Shown one piece after another: positions 6,997 through 16,140 of a stretch of 64,000 nt of DNA (position 1 is its first letter; the number at the start of each line of letters is the position of its first letter). The notes below the pieces were generated by a model. That model was given only the letters and a program-made list of their open reading frames with translations. It made no database searches and was not told the DNA's origin. This DNA comes from Berryella wangjianweii (GTDB lineage Bacteria > Actinomycetota > Coriobacteriia > Coriobacteriales > Eggerthellaceae): NCBI GenBank assembly GCA_013201155.1, contig CP053716.1:372001-436000 (forward strand), given 5' to 3'. The translations under genes and the position numbers were made by a program.

Positions 6997-8346
6997 TTAC
7001 GCGTCGGATGCGCCAGACGCCGACGCATCCCCATCCACCAGGTATGGTGTGAATCGGTAGCGCTGCTCCTTCGAGGCGAACAGGGTCAGCCGGGTGCCGC
7101 CTTCCTCGAAGCGCTCAGACACCACGCGACACGTGCGATGGGCGCGCGAGGCAACCTCGCCTGCATCGTAGGGCACCAGCACTTCGATCAGCTCCTCATC
7201 GGCGCTGGCGGCAAGCGACACGCGCTCAAGCAGTTCGGCTATCCCCTGCCCTGTGCGCGCCGAAATGCACACGCCATGCGGATAGCGTCGGGCCAGGGCC
7301 TCGACGGCGGTCTCGCCCAGCGCATCCACCTTGTTCAGCACCAGCACGCGCGGCAGCGCCGACGCACCGATCTGGTCAAGAATCTCCTCAACGGCCTCGA
7401 TGTGGCGACCCATCTCGTCTGACGACCCGTCCACCACCTGTAGTACCAGGTCGGCGCCTGATATCTCGTCCAGCGTCGAGCGGAACGCCTCCACCAGCGT
7501 CGTGGGAAGCTTCTTGATGAAGCCAACCGTATCGGTAAGCGTCACCGCCCGCCCATCCGGCAGCACGTAACGACGCGTGGTGGAATCAAGCGTGGCGAAC
7601 AGCTTGTCGTCGCTGTACACGCCGGCATCGGCCAGGTGATTCAGCAGCGTGGACTTCCCTGCGTTCGTGTAGCCGGCGATCGCCACCTTGAACACGCCGC
7701 TTTCCAGCCTTCCCTCGCGCTGCACGGCGCGCACGCCCTTCACATGCTCAAGCTCGCGCCTGATCGACGTGATGCGCTTGCGCACCATGCGCCGGTCAAC
7801 CTCAAGCTGGCTCTCGCCCTCGCCGAAGCGCGAGCCCACGCCGCCGCCCATGCGGTTCGAGGCCAGATGCGCCCACATGCCCCTCAGGCGCGGAAGCAGG
7901 TACTGGTTCTGCGCCAGACGCACCTGCAAACGCCCCTCCTTGGTGGTGGCATGCAGGGCGAAGATATCCAGAATAAGCGCGGTGCGGTCGATCACCTTCA
8001 CCGACTTGTCGAAGGCTCGTTCAAGGTTCTGCTGCTGCGAGGGCGACAGCTCGTCGTCGAACACCACCACGTTTGCTCCCAGCATGCGCACCTCGGCGGC
8101 TATCTGCTCCACCTTTCCCGAGCCGATCAGCGTGCGCGGGTTCGGCTGAGCCAGGCGCTGCGTGAACGTGGCCACTACCTTGGCGCCTGCGGTGTCCACC
8201 AGACGTTCAAGCTCGCTCAGCGATACCTCGAGGGGCCAGTCGGCGTGTGGGCGGTCAACGCCCACCAAAACGGCGCGCTCGCGCTGCTCATCAAGGCCCT
8301 GAGGCCCAGAGCCCAGCAGCGTGACGGGCGTAGACGAGTCGATCAT
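6997..8346 (-). CDS. hflX: Ribosome-splitting GTPase HflX
   Basis: A 449-residue GTPase of the HflX family, which binds the 50S subunit and splits stalled or hibernating 70S ribosomes. An N-terminal nucleotide-binding-like domain (about 25-135, with GSGKVEQIAAEV) is followed by a helical linker with a Gly-rich MGGGVGSRFGEGES segment. The G domain then has G1 GYTNAGKS at 225-232, G3 DTVG at 272-275 and NKVD for G4, and a C-terminal domain follows. The start ATG at 8346 overlaps the miaA stop as ATGA, so translation is coupled. The miaA-hflX order is common in bacteria (also in E. coli, there with hfq between). Confidence 0.95.
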   Translation of the reverse strand: MIDSSTPVTLLGSGPQGLDEQRERAVLVGVDRPHADWPLEVSLSELERLVDTAGAKVVATFTQRLAQPNPRTLIGSGKVEQIAAEVRMLGANVVVFDDELSPSQQQNLERAFDKSVKVIDRTALILDIFALHATTKEGRLQVRLAQNQYLLPRLRGMWAHLASNRMGGGVGSRFGEGESQLEVDRRMVRKRITSIRRELEHVKGVRAVQREGRLESGVFKVAIAGYTNAGKSTLLNHLADAGVYSDDKLFATLDSTTRRYVLPDGRAVTLTDTVGFIKKLPTTLVEAFRSTLDEISGADLVLQVVDGSSDEMGRHIEAVEEILDQIGASALPRVLVLNKVDALGETAVEALARRYPHGVCISARTGQGIAELLERVSLAASADEELIEVLVPYDAGEVASRAHRTCRVVSERFEEGGTRLTLFASKEQRYRFTPYLVDGDASASGASDA

Positions 8347-9431
8347 GAGCGCTCCCTCTGTTCGCGTTGCGGTGAATGGGCGCTGCGAGGCGGCTGGGAA
8401 TCGCGAGCCGCCCGTTCTGCGTCTGAAGCCGCATGAGGCATGCGGGTCGCCGCTTGGCCCGCATGCGAAGGCGGATGAGGAGCGTGTGTCGCCTGATGCG
8501 CGGTAATCTGAGCACAGGCCCGCTGCGGCTGGGGATCGGTGTAGTCCAGCCACACGATCCGCGGATCCCTGCGAAACCAGGTGCGCTGCCGCTTCGCGTA
8601 GCGATGCGTCGCCACCTTGATCGCCGTGCGCGCGTCATCCAGACTGCAGCGGCCGTCAAGGTAGGCGACCACCTCCTTGTAGCCGATCGCCTGCGGCGCC
8701 GTCACCCCTTCACGAAACCCGCGCGCGATCAGACCCTCCACCTCGGCCACCAGGCCTTGATCGAACATCTCGTCCACCCGCGCATCGATCCGCATACGCA
8801 GCACGTCAGGCTGAACGGCCAGGCCGAACAGGTAGGCCGGCTCGTGCTGGGGCAGAACGGCCAGCCGCGCGCGCTGACGTGCGTACGATTCGCCCTGCTC
8901 CAGCAGCTCGAGGGCGCGCACCACGCGCTTCACGTCGCGCGCGGCGATCAGCGCCGCGCTTTCGGCATCGCGCTGGGCCAGAAGCTGCCACAGCCCCTCG
9001 GGCCCCCGCTCGCGCGCCAGGGCGGCGTAGCGCTCTCGCACGGGATTGTCCACCTGCTCGCCCGCCGGGAAGTCGTAGCGGTCGATGGCGGCGCGCACGT
9101 AGAAGCCCGTTCCGCCGCAGAGAACCGGCATGCGCCCGCGCCCGCGCGCTTCGGCGAAGGCCGCGCGTGCATGCTGCTGGAACAGGGCCGCCGAAAAGGG
9201 TTCGCCGGGATCGACGAGGTCCAGGCAGTGATGCGCCACCAGGCGATCGTCCGGCAGCACCTTGCCGGTGCCAATGTCCATGCCGCGGTACACCTGCATG
9301 GAATCGGCGCTGACCACCTCGCCGCCCGTCTGTTGGGCCAGCAGCTGAGCCAGCGCGGACTTGCCCGAAGCGGTGGGCCCGAGGATGCAGACGACGGGCA
9401 GCGGCGCATGGGCGTCCTTCGCGCAGGTCAT
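8343..9431 (-). CDS. miaA: tRNA dimethylallyltransferase MiaA
   Basis: Transfers a dimethylallyl group to the N6 of A37 in tRNAs that read UNN codons, the first step towards ms2i6A. The P-loop GPTASGKS is at 18-25, and DSMQVYRGMDIGTGK, the prenyl/tRNA-binding segment, follows. The core ends near residue 305 with the WFRRDPRIVWLD signature. A further 55-60 residues form a low-complexity His/Ala/Arg-rich tail not typical of the family, ending in the ATGA overlap with hflX. The start ATG is one base past the miaB stop. Together with miaB just upstream, it forms a single A37 hypermodification unit. Confidence 0.95.
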   Translation of the reverse strand: MTCAKDAHAPLPVVCILGPTASGKSALAQLLAQQTGGEVVSADSMQVYRGMDIGTGKVLPDDRLVAHHCLDLVDPGEPFSAALFQQHARAAFAEARGRGRMPVLCGGTGFYVRAAIDRYDFPAGEQVDNPVRERYAALARERGPEGLWQLLAQRDAESAALIAARDVKRVVRALELLEQGESYARQRARLAVLPQHEPAYLFGLAVQPDVLRMRIDARVDEMFDQGLVAEVEGLIARGFREGVTAPQAIGYKEVVAYLDGRCSLDDARTAIKVATHRYAKRQRTWFRRDPRIVWLDYTDPQPQRACAQITAHQATHAPHPPSHAGQAATRMPHAASDAERAARDSQPPRSAHSPQREQRERS

Positions 9432-9432
9432 G

Positions 9433-10815
9433 TTAGGCTGACGCCTCCTCGATGCCCACCACCGTGCCGCGCAGGTACCACGTGCGGGCCTCCTCCACCC
9501 TCACGGTAACGAAGCCTCCCGCCAGCTGGTCGATCGTGAATCCCGCGGGAAGCGGCGCGTGCACCGTCTGGTTCTTGGGGCTCTTCCCCACCAGCACGCC
9601 CGCATCGCGCTTCGACGTGCCTTCCACCAGCACCTCAACCTCGGTTCCCAGGTCGGTCTGGTTGTTGCGGTAGGCGCTTTCCTGCACCACCTCCACCAGA
9701 CGGTCGAAGCGCTGCTGAACGACCTCGCGCGGCGTGTCGTCGTCCCACTTGGCAGCGGGCGTTCCCTCGCGCTTCGAGTAGATGAACGTGAACACCTGAC
9801 TGTAGCCCACGCTTTTCACCAGGTTGAACGTGGCTTCGAAGTCGTCAGCGGTCTCGCCGGGGAAGCCGACGATGATGTCGGTGGACAGCGCGATGTCGGG
9901 ACGCACCGCGCGCACCTTCTCGATCAGCTGAAGGTAATGCCGGGCCGTGTACTTGCGGTTCATGCGCTTCAGCACGTCATCCGACCCGGCCTGTGCGGGC
10001 AGGTGCAGATAGGGCATCAGGCACGGAAGGGTGCCGAACTTCGCGATCACCTCGTCGGTGAGGTCCTTGGGGTGGCTGGTGGCGAAGCGCAGGCGCCTGA
10101 TTCCGGTGGCGGCCACGGCCTCCAGCACTTCGGCGAAGCGCGGCTCGCCGTACAGGTCGCGCCCGTAGGAGTTCACGTTCTGCCCCAGCAGGGTTATCTC
10201 CTTCACGCCGGCCTCAACGTACCCGCGGGCCTCGGCCACGATGTCGTCCAGTTCCCGCGAGCGCTCGCGACCGCGCACATGCGGCACGATGCAGTAGGTG
10301 CAGAAGTTGTCGCAGCCCACGGTGATCGGCAGCCACGCGGCCCAAGGCTGCTCGCGGTTGGTGGGCAGGTCGGAGGAGAATGCGGTGGAGCGCTCGAGCA
10401 CCTCGGCGCTCTTGCCCGCGCCCGAGTACGCGCTCTGCAGCAGCGTGGGCAGCGACGCCAGGTTCTGCGTGCCGAACACCACGCTGAGGTTCGGCAGGCT
10501 CTCGAACAGCCTCTCGCCGTCGCGCTGCCCGATGCAGCCCCCCACCGCCACCAGGCGCTCGCTGAGCGGCGACCCTTCGCGCAGAGGCAGGTTCTTCATG
10601 GATGCCACCTGGCCGAACAGGCGCGTGTCGGCAGCTTCGCGCACGCAGCAGGTCATGAACACCACCACATCGGCGGCTTCGATGGAATCCACGGCCTCGG
10701 CGCCCAGGCTCTCAAGCATGCCGAACACACGCTCGGAATCGTGCTTGTTCATCTGGCAGCCGTATGTCTGCACATGGAACCGCAGGTCCATGAAGGGGGT
10801 TTGAGAAGAGATCAT
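9433..10815 (-). CDS. miaB: tRNA-2-methylthio-N6-dimethylallyladenosine synthase MiaB
   Basis: A 460-residue radical-SAM methylthiotransferase that adds the 2-methylthio group to i6A37 made by MiaA. The N-terminal UPF0004 domain shows YGCQMNKHDSERV and MTCCVREAAD with its three cluster cysteines. The radical-SAM site is CDNFCTYC. The C-terminal TRAM domain spans about the last 65 residues. The start ATG at 10815 has GAAGG about 10 bases upstream; Met9 is a possible second start. It follows spoVS by 34 bases, and the spoVS-miaB-miaA order resembles that of Bacillus. Confidence 0.95.
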   Translation of the reverse strand: MISSQTPFMDLRFHVQTYGCQMNKHDSERVFGMLESLGAEAVDSIEAADVVVFMTCCVREAADTRLFGQVASMKNLPLREGSPLSERLVAVGGCIGQRDGERLFESLPNLSVVFGTQNLASLPTLLQSAYSGAGKSAEVLERSTAFSSDLPTNREQPWAAWLPITVGCDNFCTYCIVPHVRGRERSRELDDIVAEARGYVEAGVKEITLLGQNVNSYGRDLYGEPRFAEVLEAVAATGIRRLRFATSHPKDLTDEVIAKFGTLPCLMPYLHLPAQAGSDDVLKRMNRKYTARHYLQLIEKVRAVRPDIALSTDIIVGFPGETADDFEATFNLVKSVGYSQVFTFIYSKREGTPAAKWDDDTPREVVQQRFDRLVEVVQESAYRNNQTDLGTEVEVLVEGTSKRDAGVLVGKSPKNQTVHAPLPAGFTIDQLAGGFVTVRVEEARTWYLRGTVVGIEEASA

Positions 10816-10849
10816 AGATGTGAGCCTTCGCGTCGTGAGCGTCGCCGGG

Positions 10850-11167
10850 CTACTGCTCGCTCGCTTCGATGAAGCCGCGATTCACGCGGGCCTCGATGGC
10901 GAAGTGTATGGCCGTGCGGTACTCGTTGTCGATGACGATGTCGGCGAATGACGGAACGCACGACACCTCGATGCCGATTGGCGAGAGGAAGCCCCGTGAA
11001 ATGGCGATGGCCTTGACCGCCTGGTTGACGGCTCCGGCCCCAACGGCCTGCATCTCGACGCTGACCCCGTCCTTCACCATGCCGGCGATGGCGCCGGCAA
11101 CCGAGGCGGGCGACGATTTCGAGGACACCTTGAGGCAGTTCCCCGCGTGTGCTTCTTCCATTGACAT
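10850..11167 (-). CDS. spoVS: SpoVS-family (stage V sporulation protein S-like) protein
   Basis: About 85 residues after a short N-terminal extension match the small SpoVS family almost end to end, including LKVSSKSSPASVAGAIAG, AVGAGAVNQAVKAIAI and DNEYRTAIHFAIEAR. SpoVS adopts an Alba-like fold. In Bacillus it affects sporulation, but it also occurs in non-sporulating bacteria, where the role is unknown and may be nucleic-acid binding. The ATG at 11167 is chosen because AAGGGA lies 10 bases upstream; this gives 105 residues. TAGAAT at about 11241-11246 (minus strand) is a possible -10. Placement between rny and miaB repeats the rny-spoVS-miaB order of Bacillus. Confidence 0.85.
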   Translation of the reverse strand: MSMEEAHAGNCLKVSSKSSPASVAGAIAGMVKDGVSVEMQAVGAGAVNQAVKAIAISRGFLSPIGIEVSCVPSFADIVIDNEYRTAIHFAIEARVNRGFIEASEQ

Positions 11168-11336
11168 GGCGTCGTAGTCCCTTGATTGCGCGATTGATTC
11201 GTCGTTTTCGGTGTGTGCCCAGTTGAGCGTAGACCATTCTAGCGCACTCCGGCCCGAAAAAGCCTGCGACCTCGTTTGCTGCATGACGGATTCGAAGATG
11301 CGCGGGGCCGTGCCCCATCCCCGGCGGCATGCCGGC

Positions 11337-12422
11337 CTAGCGGCCCTCGCGCTGCGATGCGAGCGGCACGCTGATGAGCAGGCGGTCACCGCTCACGCGT
11401 ACCAGCGGCTCCACATCGGGCTCCAAGTAGAAACGCTGCGCGAGCGGAGCGTAGGCCGCACGCACGCCCTCGGCCAGCTGTGCGCGGTCTTCAGCGGAAA
11501 GCGAAACGGAGCAGGCATCCGGCCTGCGGTGGCGAGGCGCATTCGATCGAGTAGGCGGCGCCTCGATGCTCACCAGGTCCAGGATGCCGGGCGCGGGGGC
11601 CACCGCACCGTCAAGGATGCGACGTGCGGATCGCTCCGAGAACGAAAGCCCAAGCGTGGCCGCGATTCGGGCGAATGAGGCGGGATCGGCCGCCAGACCG
11701 AGCCGCTTGGCAACGGGCAGCGAGGCGGGATCCGGGCCGAAGGCGCGGTCGAAGGATGACAGGGAGCCGCAGGCGTGATGAAAGAGCGCGGCGGCCACCT
11801 CGGTGGCCGACCCTACGTGCACCGTGCAGCGAGCACGCTCGGCCAGCGCGAACTCACAGCAGGTGCGCAGGATGTTGCGCGGTCCCCGCACCGCCACGCC
11901 ATTCCCCTCTCCGCGCACGAACGTGGGGAAGGTGGACTGATTGCGCCGCTCGCCCACCTGGTCGATGGATGTCTCCACCCAAAGCGCCGTGCCCTGACCT
12001 GGGGAGGACGCCACCACACGGGCGTCACTGGCCGCCTGGCTGATCGAATACAGCGCCATTCCGCGCCCGTGAAGGCCCCACGTGTCGAGGTGGGAGGAGT
12101 CGAGCTTCGAGGTAACGCGCGGCTCGAACACGCGCCTGTGCATGGATGCGGGGATGCCCTCGCCGTCGTCGATGCACAGGATCGTTCGCCGCGCGCCCTC
12201 GCGAGACGTGGCCAGGAAGATATGCGAGGCGTGGGCGTCGCGCGCGTTGCGCAGCAGCTCCAAGACGATGTCCTCGGAGCCGCGGATGTCCTGCAGCGCC
12301 TGGCGGCGCTCGGCCTCCGAGATGCGCAGGCGCACGAAGCCCTCGCCGAAGTCCTCCTCAACCCGCTGATGGTCGCTTCCCGACACGCGCTTGACGAATG
12401 CGGTGAGCGAGCCTTCGTCCAT
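11337..12422 (-). CDS. GHKL-family ATPase of unknown function
   Basis: A 361-residue protein with an N-terminal GHKL (gyrase/Hsp90/histidine kinase/MutL) ATPase fold. The N box is ELLRNARDAHA at about 55-65. The G1 box is DDGEGIP and the G2 box is GLHGRGMALYSI, in the order seen in MutL and MORC-like proteins rather than in histidine kinases. There is no His-phosphotransfer domain and no MutL endonuclease motif; the second half is unassigned. The start ATG is 4 bases past the rny stop, so the two are probably translated together. It occupies the place where Bacillus has ymdB between rny and spoVS. A role in RNA turnover or DNA binding is conjecture. Confidence 0.7.
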   Translation of the reverse strand: MDEGSLTAFVKRVSGSDHQRVEEDFGEGFVRLRISEAERRQALQDIRGSEDIVLELLRNARDAHASHIFLATSREGARRTILCIDDGEGIPASMHRRVFEPRVTSKLDSSHLDTWGLHGRGMALYSISQAASDARVVASSPGQGTALWVETSIDQVGERRNQSTFPTFVRGEGNGVAVRGPRNILRTCCEFALAERARCTVHVGSATEVAAALFHHACGSLSSFDRAFGPDPASLPVAKRLGLAADPASFARIAATLGLSFSERSARRILDGAVAPAPGILDLVSIEAPPTRSNAPRHRRPDACSVSLSAEDRAQLAEGVRAAYAPLAQRFYLEPDVEPLVRVSGDRLLISVPLASQREGR

Positions 12423-12426
12423 GATG

Positions 12427-13962
12427 CTACTTGGCCACGCCGATGGCGCGGCTCTCGCGGATGACGACTACCTTCACCTGGCCGGGGTACTGCATCTCGT
12501 TCTCGATGCGGTTGGCGATATCGCGCGCCAGCACCACGGTGCGCGCCTCGTCCACCTTCTCCGGCTCCACCATCACGCGCACCTCGCGACCGGCCTGGAT
12601 GGCGAAGGTCCGCTCGACGCCCTCATAGGAGTTGGCGATCTCCTCGAACTGCTCAAGGCGCTTCACGTAGGCGTCGAACGTTTCCTTGCGCGCGCCGGGG
12701 CGAGCGGCCGACACGGCGTCAGCGGCCTGCACCAGCACGTCGAGGACGCTGTTGGGCTCGATGTCGTTGTGGTGCGCCTCGATGGCGTGCACGATGTTGT
12801 CGCGCTCTCCGAAGCGGCGGCACAGGTCGGCGCCCAGAACCGCGTGCGGCCCCTCAAGCTCGCGGTCGATGGCCTTGCCGATGTCGTGCAGAAGGCCGGC
12901 GCGGCGCGCAGGAGTGGGATCGAGTCCCAGCTCGGAGGCCATGATTCCGCACAGGTAGGCCACCTCGATCGAATGATTCAGCACGTTTTGGGTGAACGAG
13001 GTGCGATAGCGCAGCTTGCCCAGGGTCATCACCAGTTCGGGATGCAGGTCGTGAATGCCCACGTCGAACACGGCCTGCTCGCCTGCCTCGCGAACGCGCT
13101 GGCTCACCGTGGCGGTCGCCTTCTTGTGCATCTCCTCGATGCGGGCCGGGTGAATGCGCCCGTCGGCGATGAGATTCTCCATGGTCACCTTGCCGATTTC
13201 ACGGCGAACGGGCTCGAAGCACGAGATGGTGACGCACTCCGGCGTGTCGTCGATGATCAGGTTGGTGCCGGTGAGCTGCTCGAAGGTACGGATATTGCGC
13301 CCCTCGCGGCCGATGATGCGGCCCTTCAGGTCGTCAGACGGGATATGGATCGTCGAGACGGTGTTCTCGACGGTGTGGTCGGCGGCAAGGCGCTGAATCG
13401 CGATGCTGAGGATGTTGCGGGCGCGCTTGTCCGCTTCCGCCTTCGTGCGGGCCTCGGATTCGCGGATGATGGACGCGCTCTCGTGCGCCACCTCGTCGCG
13501 CAGGCCGTCAAGCAGCTCCTGCTTGGCCTCGCCTGCGCTCATGCCTGCGATCGACACCAAGCGCTGCTCCACCTCGGCCTCGGCAGCGGCGATGTCCTTC
13601 TGGCGGCGCTCGATCTGACCCTGCAGCGACGAAATCTGATGCTCGCGCGCCTCGAGCGAGTCGGTGCGTCGGTCAAGCGACTCCTCGCGCTGAGCCACGC
13701 GCTCCTCGGCCACCCGCACGGCATGCTGGCGGTCCTTGCGCTCCTGCTCGATCTCGGCACGCAGGCGCAGGGCCTCGTCCTTGGCCTCGACCTGGGCTTC
13801 GCGCTTGATCGTCTCGGCCTGGCGCTGGGCGCTTGCCACGATGTCGTCTGCCTCCTGCTTTCGGCGCTTCTGCGCATTGGCGGAAAGCTGGCGTGCGACG
13901 AAGACACCGAGGGCGAGGCCAGCGGCGATGCAGACAACGGCGATGATGGCGTATTCAAGCAT
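12427..13962 (-). CDS. rny: Ribonuclease Y
   Basis: A 511-residue membrane-anchored endoribonuclease that initiates mRNA decay. One N-terminal transmembrane helix (about 4-24) is followed by a long charged coiled coil (about 30-200). A KH domain has the IGREGRNIRTFEQLTG loop around 220, and the HD nuclease domain has the LLHDIGK motif and AHHNDI further on. Length and order match the family. It is the first gene after a 313-base gap and probably heads rny-GHKL-spoVS-miaB-miaA-hflX, a run of small gaps and overlaps except for about 170 bases before spoVS. Confidence 0.97.
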   Translation of the reverse strand: MLEYAIIAVVCIAAGLALGVFVARQLSANAQKRRKQEADDIVASAQRQAETIKREAQVEAKDEALRLRAEIEQERKDRQHAVRVAEERVAQREESLDRRTDSLEAREHQISSLQGQIERRQKDIAAAEAEVEQRLVSIAGMSAGEAKQELLDGLRDEVAHESASIIRESEARTKAEADKRARNILSIAIQRLAADHTVENTVSTIHIPSDDLKGRIIGREGRNIRTFEQLTGTNLIIDDTPECVTISCFEPVRREIGKVTMENLIADGRIHPARIEEMHKKATATVSQRVREAGEQAVFDVGIHDLHPELVMTLGKLRYRTSFTQNVLNHSIEVAYLCGIMASELGLDPTPARRAGLLHDIGKAIDRELEGPHAVLGADLCRRFGERDNIVHAIEAHHNDIEPNSVLDVLVQAADAVSAARPGARKETFDAYVKRLEQFEEIANSYEGVERTFAIQAGREVRVMVEPEKVDEARTVVLARDIANRIENEMQYPGQVKVVVIRESRAIGVAK

Positions 13963-14275
13963 CGGTCATCCCTCCCGGTTTTCATAAGCTGGTTAAATTG
14001 CCCGACGTCATAACGCCGGCATGAGCGCAAATGCTCCCAGAAGGGTGGAGACGAGACTATTCGGTTCTATATCTACAACCCGAAAAAGGGCATATAAGCT
14101 CACGACATCCATCATACGGGACAGCGAGCGGAATCGAAAGCCTGGGAAGGCTAATTGACGTTTTATTCTTCTGCCGGGTTCGCAAAGGGCCGAACGGCCA
14201 CCACGATGGATCGCGCCTCGGTGAGACGCGCGGCTTGACTGCGCTTCCCTGCGCGGGGACGCCCGGAAAGCGGCC
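13963..14275. other. Intergenic region between recX and rny
   Basis: A 313-base gap in which both flanking genes are on the minus strand, so it should hold the recX end signal and the rny promoter. GGCCG-TT-CGGCC (about 14189-14200) followed by CTTTG on the minus strand is a weak terminator candidate. TATGAT at about 14113-14118 (minus strand) with a poor -35 is one possible -10. I see no gene. Confidence 0.4.
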
Positions 14276-14902
14276 CTACCGTTCGACCCTCTCGCGCTCC
14301 TCCGCCCAGCGTCGCGCAGCACTGCACGCGGCATCGGATGAGAACCCCTTGCCCACCAGCTTGCGATACGCGGCGTCACGCAGATTGCGCGCGCGAGGTG
14401 GATGGCGTCTCAGCAGCTCGAAGGCGCGTTCGGTCTCCCCTGCCTCGTCCTCCAGGTACGCAGCGGGCCAGTCGGGCAGACACGAGACGTCAATGCCGTT
14501 GCGTTCCAGCTCGCGCTGGATGCCCGCGACGCCCCTTCCCTGGGCAAGGCGGCTGCGCGTCAGCACATCGGCGAAGCGCGCATCGTCCAGCACACCTGCG
14601 CTCACCGCACGTGCCAGCGCCTCCTCGACCTCCGCCTCCCCATACCCCGCATCCAGCAATCGAGCCCGCACATCGAGCACCGAGCGCTCACGGCGCGACA
14701 CCGTCATCAGAAGACGTCGAAACACCGGGGTGGAAGGCCCCTCGGAATCATCCGATCCCTCTGAAGAGGAGGCGGGGCTGGGAGCAGCGGGCCCGCCCGA
14801 ATCCGTCTCGGCATCGTGGAGCGCTGAGTCTCTTTGAGCGTCATGCGCGGTCAGCGCATCGATGCGCTGACGCATTTCGTTGATCAGATCGCGCGATGCC
14901 AT
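14276..14902 (-). CDS. recX: Recombination regulator RecX
   Basis: A 208-residue RecX, a modulator that caps or inhibits RecA filaments. The first 55 residues are low complexity (Ser/Glu/Pro-rich). From about residue 60 come the three tandem helical repeats of the family: LLMTVSRRERSVLDVRARLLDAGY, then DDARFADVLTRSRLAQGRGV, then the C-terminal AYRKLVGKGFSSDAAC. The gene starts 6 bases after the recA stop, so it is part of the LexA-controlled recA transcript. Confidence 0.9.
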   Translation of the reverse strand: MASRDLINEMRQRIDALTAHDAQRDSALHDAETDSGGPAAPSPASSSEGSDDSEGPSTPVFRRLLMTVSRRERSVLDVRARLLDAGYGEAEVEEALARAVSAGVLDDARFADVLTRSRLAQGRGVAGIQRELERNGIDVSCLPDWPAAYLEDEAGETERAFELLRRHPPRARNLRDAAYRKLVGKGFSSDAACSAARRWAEERERVER

Positions 14903-14908
14903 GAAGGG

Positions 14909-15964
<1,056 letters not shown>

Positions 15965-15996
15965 AGCCCATCCCTCTTTCTAACCACGACGGCCAC

Positions 15997-16025
15997 AGTA
16001 TTTACGAACATTTGTTTGCTGTCAA
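15997..16025 (-). promoter_or_regulatory. recA promoter with LexA box in the spacer
   Basis: On the minus strand TTGACA (16020-16025), a 17-base spacer and AATACT (15997-16002). The spacer contains CAAACAAATGTTCG (16005-16018 in reverse complement), a good SOS box, so LexA would block RNA polymerase directly. Confidence 0.8.
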
Positions 16026-16140
16026 GGGAAACTTCCCACGACCCATGCTAGGCGGCTCATCCGGCAGAGAGCCGACCGATTCCCGGCAAGAACCCAACAG
16101 CTCCCCGACGAAGGTCAGGCAGCACGGCGACCGACGCGCC

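Noticed and set aside
6850-7422. An open plus-strand frame starting in the AT-rich patch after lexA
   Set aside because: It has no clear ribosome site, begins in AT-rich DNA and then runs antisense to hflX.
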